Below are positions 46,756 to 58,737 of a stretch of DNA of 64,000 bases, one piece after another; within the stretch, counting starts at the first letter, position 1, and each line of letters begins with the position of its first letter. The DNA lies in contig NC_133024.1 in assembly GCF_048771995.1 (NCBI RefSeq), positions 115,163,501-115,227,500 of the forward strand, in the 5' to 3' direction. A program made the position numbers and the translations under genes. The notes under the pieces were generated by a model that made no database searches, was not told where the DNA came from, and worked only from the letters and a program-made list of their open reading frames with translations. Source of the stretch: Taeniopygia guttata. Its lineage: Eukaryota; Chordata; Aves; Passeriformes; Estrildidae.

Positions 46756-47385
46756 TCTCGTGTGGTGGTAAAGTCTCTCCTCCAACCTTTGCTTCCAAAG
46801 AAAACTCCGCAGCCTCCTGGTGTTCGGTCTCAAGGCAGTTTATTGCTGGTTATCTAAAGGATTGTCTTGGTCAGCTGCCAGACTCACACACTCCTGACAC
46901 CCTCACTGCCTGCTGTCTTCTTCTCTCCCCGCCCAGGGCTGCTGCTATCTTTTATATGATATATTACGTGTTATATGTTTACAGATTTTCCCCAATACCT
47001 ACTATCCATGTTACACTAAACCAATCTGTGAGTGCCAACATCACCAAGAACATGGAGGTGAGGAAGAAGGAGGAGGAAGAACAGGATCAGGCCCACTTTC
47101 CTCCATCTTAGAGCTCCTGACCCCCGTGCACAAAGTAAAACCCCCCTGTACAGGTGTTAAAACCCCCCTGTACAATACTAAAAATTTTTCCCCTCTAATT
47201 TGTGACTACTTTTACTATACCATCTAACCCTCTGTGACTGCTTGTTCCACCTTCAAAGTTGGTAACTCATTCCATGGCTCAAACTCAAAATCACAGCTGT
47301 TTTCAGCTGCCTGCCAGGGTCTAAAATGCTTCTGAGCAAGGCCTGGAACCTCTGAAAATGTCTGAGGGACATTTTGAGTTCCGAC
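46756..47385 (-). mobile_element. ERV LTR family B, copy 3
   Basis: Reverse homolog of 32255-32965 with a single promoter unit: plus CTTTTATATGATATATTACG is the TATA side. It has the TTTATTGCTGG (AATAAA) signal near 46841 and the CTGGTGTTCGGTCTCAAGGC end. The CACAGCTGTTTTCAGCTGCC part at 47295 is also shared. Solo fossil. Confidence 0.7.
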
Positions 47386-47751
47386 AGGGCCCGGCGGGGC
47401 TCGGGGGCACAGAGAGCCTCTGTCCCCAAGGTGCCAAAAGGTGACAGGGGGCTGGGATCCAGCCACACAGAGGTGCAGGAGTTGGGATTGCCAGGGGAGA
47501 ATCACACGGACCCCACAGCGCTGAAACACAGCCCTGGAAACCCGGCAGCCCTCGGATCCAGCGGGGCACAGGAGCTGAACGGGACCAGGAGCTGCAGGCA
47601 CGGAGCGAGGGTGCCTGGTGACTCCCAAACTGGGATGGAAACATCTCCATCCCTCTGGTTTTGTCTGCAAGTTTGGAAAATGCCCCCACAGGTGCTGCTT
47701 CCCCAGGGCTCAGAGGTGGCAGCAGCTCAGGTGGAGAGCAAGGAAAGGAGT
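47386..47751. other. Unique spacer
   Basis: Nothing recognised. Confidence 0.4.
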
Positions 47752-48275
47752 TTGGTGTCCAGTTCTGGTCCTGCAGGAGACACCTGGAGGGGCTGGAGCG
47801 TGTCTAGGGCAGGGAACGGAGCTGGGAAGGGGCTGGAGAATTCCTGAGGGAGCTGGGAAGGGGCTGGAGAGTTCCTGAGGGAGCTGGGAAGGGGCTGGAG
47901 AGTTCCTGAGGGAGCTGGGAAGGGGCTGAGCCTGGAGAAAAGGAGGCTCAGGGGGACCTTGTGGCTCTGCACAGCTCCTGCCAGGAGGGGACAGCCGGGG
48001 GGTCGGGCTCTGCTCCAGGGAACAGGGACAGGAGGAGAGGGAACGGCCTCAGGCTGGGCCAGGGCAGGCTCAGCTGGGACAGCAGCAGCAATTTCCCCAT
48101 GGAAAGGGAGCTCAGGCCCTGGCAGGGGCTGCCCAGGGAGCTTTGGAGTGCCCATCCCTGCAGGTGTCCCCTGGAGGTGGCACTGAGTGCTCTGGGCTGG
48201 GGACAAGGTGGGCATGGGGCCCAGCTGGGACTCCCTGGGCTGGGAGGGCTTTGCCAGCCCCAGGATTTGGGATTG
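47752..48275 (+). mobile_element. CR1 LINE 3' end, longest copy, with 31-bp repeat
   Basis: Begins GTGTCCAGTTCTGGTCCTGC (a CR1 ORF2 3' end-type phrase), passes GGCTGGAGCGTGTCTAGGGC, then a 31-bp unit (GGAGCTGGGAAGGGGCTGGAG, 47825-47930) repeated about 3.5 times. It continues in GGAGAAAAGGAGGCTCAGGG through the tail GGATTTGGGATTG. Many changes and truncation make it non-functional. Confidence 0.9.
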
Positions 48276-49195
48276 CCCGTGTGGGATCTGAAGGATGCCT
48301 GCCACGGGAAGTTGGGGCTGGGTATGGAATTCTCCTGGCACATTGGTGCCATCACTGCAGGCTTCACCTGGCGGTTTTGTGGGAGCTGCTCAGGAGAGAC
48401 AAGGCAGCAATGAGGCACCTGAAGTGCTCCAGGCTCTTTGTTCAATGGGATTTAACTCCTTCAGTTGTTAAGGTTTTGTTGCTGAGTGGAATAACACCCA
48501 AATCCCCCCCACCCTCCCCCCATCCTATACCTGATCTTCTGGGGCGTGAGGAGGTGAAGAAGTGAAGCCCCTGACAGAACCCATGGGAGGAGTAAAGTGG
48601 GAGAGCAGTGCAGGCAGCGCAGCCTTTGCCCTGGAAAACAGTCAGGGAAAGAATTCCTGTGCCTGTGGGGTCCCGTTTGGTGGGGAAGATTTAGCAGAGC
48701 AGGGAAAGCAAACGCAGCGGGCACTGGGAATGACCAGCCAGTGACATGCTGAGCTCCCGTTTAGCCATTCCCTCCTCCCGGTCCCATCGCCAGGGAATGT
48801 TTGCCCAGGGGGATGCTGGAAAAGCTGCTCACCCACCACCGTGTGCCCAAGCTGCCCTCACCGAGGTTCTCCCCTGGAGAACCCAAAGGGAGGCACGGCA
48901 GGAGCTGGCTGACCCCAAACACAGCTCCCTCACCCTCCCTGCCACCGTCACCCCAACCCCAGGGGTTAAATCCCCTCCGGGCCCGGGTGGGGCTGCGGCG
49001 CGGAGGCACCGCGGGATGCTGCGGAGGGCATCGCTGCCCAGCCCAGCTGTCCCCGGGCGTGCCCCGCGGTGGCACTCGGAACGAGCCGTGCCGTGCCCGT
49101 CCTTGTCCTCGTCCCCGCAGCCGGGGGGGCTCTCCCCGCCCGCCTTTTCCAGATGGTCACCGCGGCGGGCGGACAATGGCCAGGAGGGCAGAGCC
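48276..49195. other. Unique sequence, no gene seen
   Basis: About 920 bp; GC rises to the right. No recognisable protein. Confidence 0.4.
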
Positions 49196-50090
49196 GCGGC
49201 CGCTCCTCCTGCATACAGAGCAGGGAACGGGCTGGTCCGTTCCTGTCCCTGTCCCGTTCCTGTCCCGCTCCGGGACCGCTCCTGTCCCGCTCCTCCTGCA
49301 TACAGAGCAGGGAGCGGGGCTGGCCCGATCCTGTCCCGTTCCTGTCCCGCTCCTGTCCCGCTCCTCCTGCATACAGAGCAGGGAGAGGGGCTGGCCCGTT
49401 CCTGTCCCGCTCCTGTCCCGCTCCTGTCCCGTTCCTGTCCCGGTCCTGACCCGTTCCCCCTGCATACAGAGCAGGGAGCGGGGCTGGCCCGGTCCTGTCC
49501 CGTTCCTGTCCCGTTCCTGTCCCGTTCCTCCTGCATACAGAGAAGGGAGCGGGGCTGGCCCGCTCCTTAACCGTTCCTGTCCCGTTCCTGTTCCTGTCCC
49601 GCTCCTGTCCCGCTCCTGTCCCGCTCCTCCTGCATACAGAGCAGGGAACGGGCTGGTCCGCTCCTGTCCCTGTCCCGTTCCTGGCCCGTTCCTGGCCCGC
49701 TCCTGTCCCGTTCCTGTCCCGTTCCTGTCCCGCTCCTGGCCCGCTCCAGCCCCACTCCTCCTGCATACAGAGCAGGGAGCGGGGCTGGCCCGTTCCTGTC
49801 CCGTTCCTGTCCCGTTCCTGTCCCGTTCCTGTCCCGCTCCTGGCCCGCTCCTGTCCCGCTCCTGTCCCGCTCCAGCCCCGCTCCTGTCCTGCTCCTCTCC
49901 CGCTCCTCTCCCGCTCCTGTCCCGCTCCTATCCCGCTCCTGTCCCGCTCCAGCCCCGCTCCAGCCCCGCTCCTGTCCCGCTCCAGCCCCGCTCCTGTCCC
50001 GTTCCTGTCCCGCTCCTGTCCCGCTCCAGCCCCGCTCCCGTCCCGCTCCCGTTCCAGCCCCGCTCCCGCTCCCGGCACTCTCGGCCCGTT
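49196..50090. repeat. Compound minisatellite (11-bp steps plus CCTGCATACAGAG blocks)
   Basis: Steps of TCCTGTCCCGC dominate. Seven copies of a CCTGCATACAGAGCAGGGA block occur near 49208, 49295, 49366, 49459, 49530, 49629 and 49760, always followed by GCGGGGCTGG or ACGGGCTGG. Spacers between them vary in step number. Confidence 0.95.
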
Positions 50091-50514
50091 CCCAGCGGGA
50101 TCCGTCCCTCCCTCCCGGCGCTCCGGGGACTCTCGGCCAAGGCCGGCCCGGCTTGGCCCGGGTTAATCTCGGTCCGGCCCATCCTTTGTCAGGAATAACA
50201 GGAGATTTTGTTCCTCCAAGAGCAAACCTGGAAGGAGCGAGTTTTTGGGAATAAACCCACAAGGAAACCCCTCCGGGCTGGCACAGCAGAGCCCAGGAGC
50301 AGAGATGTGTTTGTGCTGCTCTGCTCTGCTCTGCTCTGCTGCTCCTGCGCTCCCAGGGCTGAAATGGCACCAAAATCTTCAGTGGCAAATCCTTCTCTGG
50401 CCTCGGCAGCTCCACTTCCCCGAGCTCCGGGACCTGCGGAGGCTCGGGGTGACCCAGCTGGGACCTTCCAGGACCTGGAGGAGCTGACAGGAACCACCGA
50501 GAGGGACTGGGGAC
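50091..50514. other. Unique GC-rich spacer
   Basis: A (CTCTG)n run of about 5 copies lies near 50320-50340. Nothing else recognised. Confidence 0.4.
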
Positions 50515-50760
50515 AGGGATGGAGGGACAGGAGCCAGGGAATGGCTCCCAGTGCCAGAGGGCAGGGCTGGGTGGGAGACTGGGAATTGGGAATTGTTCCC
50601 TGGCAGGGTGGGCAGGGCTGGGATGGAATTCCCAGATTCCCCTGGATCCCTGGCAGTGCCCAAGGCCAGGTTGGACACTGGGGCTGGAGCAGCCTGGGAC
50701 AGTGGGAGGTGTCCCTGCCATGGCAGGGGTGGCACTGGGTGGGCTGTAAAGTCCCTCCAG
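50515..50760 (+). mobile_element. CR1 3' end, third type
   Basis: Matches 10708-10960 closely, ending GGTGGGCTGTAAAGTCCCTCC. Confidence 0.88.
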
Positions 50761-51189
50761 GCAGTGCCACTGCCACAGAGGGGACACCAGAAGAGAAGTT
50801 CAGGTGACAAAACCCATCTGTCGGTGTGGGCCCATCCCAGTGGGGGACTGGCCGTGGATTTGTGAATCTGCAGTTCACCCCGGGGCCTGACACAGCTCCT
50901 CTGGACTCTGGGGTTGCTGCACTCCTGCTGTAAATCTCTGCTGCCCAAAAGCCTTTCAAAGCACCGAACACTTTATTCCCTTCAAAAGAAAACAGAAGAA
51001 TTCTTTTAACAATAAAAGTCCCACTGCAAACTCAGCTGAACATCCACCTTGGAGAGCTTTTATCAGTGTGGCAGTCCAGGATTGTCACTCCAGCAGGTTC
51101 TCCCCCTCTCTGCATGCCCAGCACTGCTGGGATGGCACAAATCCAAATTACTGCCAACAGCCAGGCTGGCAAGTGTCCCTTGGGTGGCC
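50761..51189. other. Unique spacer
   Basis: Nothing recognised. Confidence 0.4.
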
Positions 51190-52000
51190 CGTGGCTGTTG
51201 CTGTGCCCGTGGAGTGGGCAGAGGTGGCAGTGGGGTGGGCAGAGGTGGCTGTGGGGTGGGCAGAGCTGTCCCCGGGGTGGGCAGAGGTGTTCCTGGGATG
51301 GGCAGAGGTGGCAGTGGGGTGGACAGAGGTGGCTGTGGGGTAGACAGAGATGTCCCCAGGCTGGGCAGAGGTGGCTGTGGGGTGGGCAGAGGTGTCCCTG
51401 GGGTGGGCAGAGGTGGCTGTGGGGTGGGCAGAGGTGGCTGTGGGGTGGGCAGAGCTGTCCCCGGGGTGGGCAGAGGTGACTGTGGGGTGGGCAGAGGTGT
51501 CAATGGGGTGAGCAGAGCTGTCCCCGGGGTGGGCAGAGGTGTTCCTGGGATGGGCAGAGGTGTCCCCAGGGTGGGTAAAAGTGTCCATGGGGTGGGCAGA
51601 GGTGTCCCTGGGGTGGGCAGAGGTGGCAGTGGGGTGGACAGAGGTGTCCCTGGGGTGGGCAGAGGTGTCCATGGGGTGGACAGAGGTGTCCCTGGGGTGG
51701 GCAGAGATGGCCCTGGGGGGGGGAGAGGTGGCTGTGGGGTGGGCAGAGGTGGCTGTGGGGTGGGCAGAGGTGTCAATGGGGTGGGCAGAGATGTCCCTGG
51801 GGTGGGCAGAGCTGTCCATGGGGTGGGCAGAGGTGTCCATGAGGTGGGTAAAAGTGTCCATGGGGTGGGCAGAGGTGTCCCCGGGGTGGGCAGAGCTGTC
51901 CATGGGGTGAGCAAAGGTGTCCCCAGGGTGGGTACAAGTGTCCATGGGGTGGGCAGAGCTGTCCCCGGGGTGGGCAGAGCTGTCCCCGAGGTGGGCAGAG
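51190..52000. repeat. 21-bp minisatellite
   Basis: About 38 copies of TGGGCAGAGGTGTCC plus CTGGGG, GTGGGG or CATGGGG ends. The 21-bp period keeps frames open on both strands, which explains predicted frames of over 330 codons. Confidence 0.96.
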
Positions 52001-52509
52001 GTGCCCAGCTGCTGCTGGGGACTCTCTGCCTCCAAGGGCAGCCCTGAGGCAGTGCCAGGGAAATCCTCGGCCTGGCTCTGCTCCTGCCCGCTCTGAGCTG
52101 CCTCACCCGGACCCTGAGGCTCTGCTGCAGGAGAGCGGCTCATTAAGGGCGCTCATTAGCCCCGCCAATTAGCGCGGCCCGGCTGCGGGTGGATGTGGGC
52201 TGATCTCCCCTCTGCCGCTCTCAGGTGCTGCAGCCCCGGGTCCACTCGGGAGGTTTGGGCGGTTCTGGGGGTTTTACACCCCATTTTTCTGGGATTTGAC
52301 ACCCACAGCCGCGCACGGGCCGGGATTTGACACCCACAGCCGCGCACGGGCCGCGTGGGGCTCTGGGGATGGCCAAGACCGATCTCCATGAAGGATTTCA
52401 TGGCACTGTGGGCGTCCCGCTGCTTGGAGCTCTGCGAGGAAATGTCATTGTCACACAAGCACGGAGTGATTTGGGCTGGGAGGGACCCCAAAACCCACCC
52501 AGGGACACC
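52001..52509. other. Unique spacer with a short duplication
   Basis: An exact direct duplication of about 31 bp (GGATTTGACACCCACAGCCG and GCGCACGGGCC) lies near 52291-52352. A CR1-tail trace (ATTTGGGCTGGGAGGGACCC) lies near 52470. Confidence 0.5.
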
Positions 52510-53270
52510 CCTGGGAACGGGGCAGGGGGAGAGGGACAGGGGGAACGGGGCAGGGGAGAGGGGCAGAGGGAACGGAGCAGAGGGAACTGGACAGGGGCAG
52601 CGGGACAGGGGGAACGGGACATGGGGAATGGGGCAGAACCCGGGGCAGGGGGAACGGGGCAGGGACAGGGGCAGGGGGAGAGGGGCAGGGACAGGGGCAG
52701 GGGGAGAGGGGCAGGGGGAACGGGACAGAACCCGGGGCAGGGGGAGAGGGACAGGGGGAACGGGACAGAACCCGGGACAGGGGGAATGGGACAGAACCCG
52801 GGGCAGGGAGAACGGGGCAGAACCCGGGACAGGGGGAACGGGGCAGGGGGAACGGGGCAGAACCCGGGACAGGGGGAACGGGGCAGAACCCGGGACAGGG
52901 GGAACGGGGCAGGGGGAACGGGGCAGAACCCGGGACAGGGTAACGGGGCAGAACCCGGGACAGGGAGAACGGGGCAGAACCCGGGACAGGGGGAACGGGG
53001 CAGAGCCCGGGACAGGGGGAACGGGACAGAACCCGGGACAGGGGGAACGGGGCAGAACCCGGGACAGGGGGAACGGGGCAGAACCCGGGACAGGGGGAAC
53101 GGGGCAGAACCCGGGACAGGGGGAACGGAGCAGAACCCGGGACAGGGGGAATGGGGCAGGGGGAACGGGACAGACCCCGGGACAAGGTAACGGGGCAGAA
53201 CCCGGGGCAGGGTAACGGGGCAGAACCCGGGACAGGGGAACGGGGCAGAACCCGGGGCAGCTCCGGCCCC
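52510..53270. repeat. 26-bp minisatellite
   Basis: About 28 copies, unit containing GGGGCAGAACCCGGGACAGG and GGGAACG. Variants lose the AGAACCC half. It directly follows the CR1-tail trace at 52470-52505. Confidence 0.95.
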
Positions 53271-54181
53271 GTTCCCAGAACGATCCGCTGGCGCCGGCGG
53301 CAGCCGCAGGTGACAAGTTGAAGGAGAGCAGGAGCAGATGAGGAGTTTATGGGCTGTTAATAAACTGTAACCAATCGCTGAATGGCGGCGCGTTGTGTTC
53401 AAGCTGTTTGGGGCCACAGGTCCTTGGGAGAGCTTGCACTTGCTCTGCCTTTATTCCAACGGAGCAGGACATGAAAGGCCGTGGCAGACTCTTGATGTTT
53501 GTTCCCGTGAATAGACATATGTCCCTCACACTGGCGCGGGAATATCTAATTAAGGCACACAATGCTGGCTTATACCCAGGGGCAGTGGCAAACAAGACGC
53601 TGTCACACTCTTAAGAACACAAACAAAATGAAAATTGCCTCTTTATACATTATAATGAATATGTTCTCCATGCATTAAAAGTTCATTTACTCCCAGGCTC
53701 TGGAAGGCCGGCTGGATTTCAGTTAATATCATCTTTTTTTCAGAAGGTTTGGGTAGGATTAGGGACAGGTTTGTTAATGAAGCTGCAGAGGATTTTCCCC
53801 CATAGACATGAAAAAGGAACAAAATCTGAATTGTGCGTTTATTGTGTTGTCTCAGGCAAATCCCGCTCTTCAGCTCCCGGCTCAGGAGGGGCTCCGCCTT
53901 CCGCAGGACCCGTCAGCCGCGGATTTGTGCTCCTTTCTCCCACCTCCCCTCTCCTTCGGCAGCTTTTGGCATTTCTGTGCGCAGGAGCCAGAGCCTGGGC
54001 TGGGGGCTGCGGGGACTCTGCCTGCTCCTGCACCGGGAACGTCGGTGCCAAAGGCCGGGCTGTGCCCAGGGCTGAGTCCTGAGCTGTGCAGCTTCTCCCG
54101 GAGCTGCTGCTTCCCTCCTCCCTTCCCCATCACCCCCAAACGCCTCAAGCGCTGTGAAAGCTCCTGCGGTGTTGCAGCCCC
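53271..54181. promoter_or_regulatory. Candidate conserved noncoding block
   Basis: The stretch 53320-53720 is unique and balanced with TTTATTCC, GAATATCTAATTAAGGCAC and TACATTATAATGAATATG motifs, lacking any coding frame. From 53850 it is GC-rich and ordinary. Conservation is not tested here. Confidence 0.4.
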
Positions 54182-54630
54182 CTTTCCTTTCCTTTCCTTT
54201 CCTTTCCTTTCCTTTCCTTTCCTTTCCTTTCCTTTCCTTTCCTTTCCTTTCCTTTCCTTTCCTTTCCTTTCCTTTCCTTTCCTTTCCTTTCCTTTCCTTT
54301 CCTTTCCTTTCCTTCCCTTCCCTTCCCTTCCCTTCCCTTCCCTTCCCTTCCCTTCCCTTCCCTTCCCTTCCCTTCCCTTCCCTTCCCTTCCCTTCCCTTC
54401 CCTTCCCTTCCCTTCCCTTCCCTTCCCTTCCCTTCCCTTCCCTTCCCTTCCCTTCCCTTCCCTTCCCTTCCCTTCCCTTCCCTTCCCTTCCCTTCCCTTC
54501 CCTTCCCTTCCCTTCCCTTCCCTTCCCTTCCCTTCCCTTCCCTTCCCTTCCCTTCCCTTCCCTTTTCCCTTCCCTTTTCCCTTCCCTTTTCCCTTCCCTT
54601 TTCCCTTCCCTTTTCCCTTCCCTTTTCCTG
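54182..54630. repeat. Switching pentanucleotide array (CCTTT)n then (CCCTT)n
   Basis: The first part (54182-54310) is pure CCTTT, then pure CCCTT to about 54560, then CCCTTTTCCCTT mixed units to 54630. Plus strand is pure pyrimidine for about 450 bp. The pattern is two successive homogenised blocks. Confidence 0.97.
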
Positions 54631-55955
54631 CCAGGGATCCAGGGGTGCCCCAGCTGCTCTGGGCAGGTGACAGGGACATCTCGGGAACCATCCCACATTT
54701 TTCTGAGCACAGCTCCTCTCCCCATCCACTTGTAGGTTTTGTGCCCTCTGTGCCTGAAGTTGTGCCTTGGGAAAGGATTCCCCCATCCCTTGGGGGCTCT
54801 GGTCTGGGAGCAGCTCTGCTCCCCATGTGTGCTCAGCTCCACCAGGAAACCCTTCTGTGTCACTGGAGCAGCAGGAAATTCATATGGAATTATTTCTGCT
54901 GTGGGGCGTTCAGCACAGCCCCAAAGGAGGGCTGGGCACAGCAGAGGGGCTGAATTCCCACCTTCCAGGGGTTTCTCTCTCACAGAAATGCCCCGGTTCT
55001 GCTCTTTGGGATGAGTTTGGGCTCTCCCTGTCCCTCTGGGGTATCTCCATCCTCCTCTCCTCAGGCCCAGCAGGCCAAACCTTGCTCCACTCCCTCGGGA
55101 GGAACAAACAAGGTCCCCCCACCCAAAATCTGCTCACTTTTCACACAAAAGGATTTTCCTCATCAGAGCGATTAACGCTGTGGCTGCTTTTGGGGAAAAA
55201 AAAACCAACAAGATCCACACCAAAAAAAATCCCCAAAACCCCAAAGAACCGCGTGTATTTTTCTGGGTTTTTTTTCCCCTTTTCCAAGCAGACAAAGAGG
55301 TGTATAAATACATCTTATGCATATATGTATATGTCTTTTTGCAAGTAGCATTTAACAAACGCTGCATCTGCGGGATCCTGCAACAATCCTGATCAATCTG
55401 CAGCCGGTGATGGTGGCTGACAGTGATTGATTGATTTCCCCGCCAATAGGACCAACATGGGGAATATATTAAAGTAAAAGGCACACTCCTGGCTGGCAGG
55501 AGCGCCCCCCGAGCCGATTGTGTGGGTTTGGTGATTGATGACAGGGGGTGCGGGAGGAGCCCGATCCCTCTGCACCATCCCCTGCGAGTGACAGCGCTCC
55601 CCTGTCCCCCTGTCCCCTCCCCTGTCCCCCTGTCCCCTCCCCGGGCCGGACAGCCCTGGGGACAGCCCCGCGGGGACAATGGAACCGGGGGCCCGTCCAG
55701 ATCCCCCCGGCTCACGCCTCGCCCAGAGCTGACCTGGCAGCTCAAGGGGAGCAGGCGAAAAGCTGATGGGAAATTAATTCTCAGGAGTTTGTCAAGACAT
55801 CTCCAACAAGTGAAGATAAATGGCAGAACAAAACTTCTAAAGGCAATGCCAAGAATGGGCCTGAATGGCGAAGGGAAGCGCTCTTTGGCATTTCCATCCA
55901 TCTTTGTGGGGCTGAGCCTCCCCAGGATCCCACCCCGGCCCTGCCCGGAGCTCCC
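54631..55955. promoter_or_regulatory. Unique sequence with candidate conserved block
   Basis: The part 55330-55550 is enriched in developmental motifs: GGGATCCTGCAACAATCCTG, GACAGTGATTGATTGATTTC and a CCGCCAATAGGACC. A TTATGCATATATG run is at 55315. The 54640-55300 part is ordinary unique DNA. Confidence 0.35.
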
Positions 55956-56389
55956 TGTCGGAATCTGAGCTATTGATAATTCCGAAATTGTAAAAATCTC
56001 TGTATTTCTGCCCCGCTGCCAAAGCAGAAGCCATAATTGGTCTGTGCTGTTTCAAGGTTGTTTATTCTGTTTATCTCTAACATGTTCTGCTGCCCTGCCG
56101 CAGCTCTGTCCTGCAGGGCAGCGTGTGGGGCTCTGCCCTCAGTGGGATGGTACAAACATTAAATACCACAAACTACCTGTGCTGGATTTACAATAACGTG
56201 CCAATATCTGTCACCTACGTTGGACAGTGTGTCCCCAGCCTAAACCAACAGAAAAATGCCAACACCACAGTGAAACATGGAGGGCATGAAGAAGGAGAAA
56301 AAGGACAAGACACACCCAATTCCTCCATCTTGTCCCCTCTGAACCCCTCATCTAGAATCCTAAAATTTTACTTTTGCACCCGTGCCACA
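55956..56389 (-). mobile_element. ERV LTR family D, copy 3
   Basis: Same element as 33951 and 39104, with start TGTCGGAATC and end CGTGCCACA. About 40 bp more of right flank also match copy 2. Confidence 0.72.
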
Positions 56390-56435
56390 CTTAATTATTG
56401 CTTATATCAAACACTCAGAGCTGGTAATTCTTAAA

Positions 56436-57364
56436 AAAAGAACATTTTCCTTACGCTGGTTAAAGCCCAGCTGGGTTCCCAGCTTTCAGAATGAATAAAA
56501 TACTCCTGGCATCAGTTATTGATCCATGTTGGTCCTCAGGACCAGCATTCCTGCGCTCATTTTCTTGTGCTCATTTCCTCAGTAGCCCTCGAGTGAAGGA
56601 TCTGCTCTGGAGCCTCCTGATTCCAACGCATTTTCCAGGAGAACACTTTTCCAGACAAAAGCACCAAGATATTTTTACCTAATTTTTCTTATTGAGCTGC
56701 CCCTTTTCCTTATCATAACTTCAGGTAATAAATTACTGCATTGGGTGACCACTTCATGAAATTCCATGGAAGACTCTCCTCAATTCTGAGCACTGAAGAG
56801 AATTTGTCTTTTCATTCTGGTGTGGGCCGGGGTATTCACACTTTGTATTGCTCAGTGATACAAATTCCCATCCCTACAAGTTCAAAAAGTGGGCAAATTA
56901 CCGCAGGTGGTTTCCAGATTATTTGCACCTTTTTCACCTGAGATGTGTCCGCTATAAGGACTGATGCACCTCCTGCTGCAGTTCCTTGTTCTCCCACTGT
57001 TTAAAGGTGGATTGTCCCAGTGAATGAGATTTGGGAGTCTGACACTAACCCAGAAGGACTCAGCACTCTGTGCCCTCTGCAGAGGTGGGGCTGGCACAGC
57101 CTCGTGGCCCCACTGCCATCACCAGGCTCCCCTTAACCACTTTTGGTAGAAATATTTGAATATTGAGCACCTGCAGTGGGCAGCTCAGATCAGAGCCCAG
57201 GGATCGCTGCCACCCTGTGCCCACCTGGCTGTCAGGCTGGAAAGGGCTCTCAGGAGTGAGGGGTTGGGAAAACCTCCCTCCCACCTAAACCTTGCGTGGA
57301 AAAGCAGGTTTGCAGGGCTTGGAGGGAGCGGGGAGCTCGTGGGGTGTTGGTGCCAGAGGATGGT
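56436..57364. other. Unique sequence, no gene seen
   Basis: Balanced unique DNA; AT-moderate 56440-57030. No recognisable gene. Confidence 0.4.
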
Positions 57365-57605
57365 GCCGGTGGCAGAACTAAACCACAACAGTTCCAGCCC
57401 AGCCCGAGGAAGAACTTCCTTCCCTGGAGGGGCAGAGCCCTGGAAGAGCTGCCCAGGCAGGGGCTGGAGTCTCCCTCTCTGGAGACCTCCCAAACCCCCT
57501 GGGCACGTTCCTGTGTCGCTGCTGCAGGTGGCCCTGCCTGGGCAGGGGTGGGTTGGTGGTCTCAGAGGTCCCTCCCAACCCCAAAGTTCTGGGGTGCCCC
57601 GGTAG
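57365..57605 (+). mobile_element. CR1 3' fragment
   Basis: GAAGAACTTCCTTCCCTGGA, CTGGAAGAGCTGCCCAGGCA and GTCCCTCCCAACCCCAAAGT are in CR1 order on the plus strand. More diverged than the others, so older. Confidence 0.75.
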
Positions 57606-58169
57606 CTGTGGAAACCCAGCCCCCAGCTGCACCCGAGCGTTTGGGGGATCTGGGCAAGGCTGAATCCCAGCCTGGAGGTCCCCATCCCACACAGGGTGGG
57701 AAAGGTGCTCCACACTGCCCTGCCACGCCAGGAGCTGCTGCCATGCTCTGGGGCTGCTTGGCTCTGTCACAGCAGTGTCCCCTGGGCCACCAGTGGGACA
57801 TCAGCCCTTCCCCTCTGCAAGGGTCAGAACAGGAGCAGTGAAAGGGAGCCCAGGGCTGTCCCTGCCTGGGCTGTGACACCTCTGGAGTGACACCGGCCCC
57901 TGTCCCACCCAGCACCCTGCCCCTGCCCTGGGGACACTGCAGGGATGTCCTGGGGCACTTTGGCCCTGGAATATCAGCGTGGTGGGGCTGTCAGGAGGTG
58001 CCTGGGACCTGTGAACCTCACCCTGCCAGGGGCTCCTAAAACAGAGCCACGTTCTTCTGGGAAGGTTTGGTTTTAGGGAGGTCTTCAGTGGGCTGTGGGT
58101 GCTCACCCAGAACACTCATCCCAGTGAAAGGGGAGGGATCCTGCAGCCCCATGCAAGGCTCTGGCAGCT
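57606..58169. other. Unique spacer
   Basis: Nothing recognised. Confidence 0.4.
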
Positions 58170-58448
58170 CCCATCCCATCCCATTATCCCATCCCATCCC
58201 ATCCCATCCCATCCCATCCCATCCCATCCCATCCCATCCCATCCCATCCCATCCCATCCCATCCCATCCCATCCCAACCCAACCCCATCCCATCCCATCC
58301 CATCCCATCCCATCCCATCCCATCCCATCCCATCCCATCCCATCCCATCCCATCCCATCCCATCCCATCCCATCCCATCCCATCCCATCCCATCCCATCC
58401 CATCCCATCCCATTATCCCATTATCCCATCCCATCCCATCCCATCCCA
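58170..58448. repeat. (CCCAT)n pentanucleotide array
   Basis: About 55 copies, with one CCCAA pair and a few CCCATTAT insertions at both ends. Confidence 0.97.
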
Positions 58449-58671
58449 CCCCCAGGACTGCCCAGGCAGGAAGCAGAGCTGCTGCCCTGCAGAGGAGAAA
58501 TGCCTCAGGCAGGGATTTGCAGCAGATTTTGGTCATCTTGGCTTAAAATTTACCAGGCAGAGAGTGAAGAAATCCCCTCTTGAAGTGAGATATGGACAAA
58601 CTTCCCTTCCTGCTGGGTTTCCTGGATGCCTTTTGGTCTCTGCCTGCAATGTGCTGATTGAATCCTGAAAT

Positions 58672-58737
58672 GGTTTGGCTTGAAATGACCCCAAATCCCC
58701 CCAGTGCCACCCCTGCCATGGCAGGGACACCTTCCGG
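58672..58737 (-). mobile_element. CR1 tail fragment
   Basis: ATGGTTTGGCTTGAAATGAC, CCAGTGCCACCCCTGCC and ATGGCAGGGACACCTTCC, minus orientation. The minisatellite begins at its inner edge. Bases 58449-58671 are unique. Confidence 0.8.

Noticed and set aside
51049-52143. Long GVGRG-type and PLPTP-type frames
   Set aside because: Both come from the 21-bp array in opposite strands.
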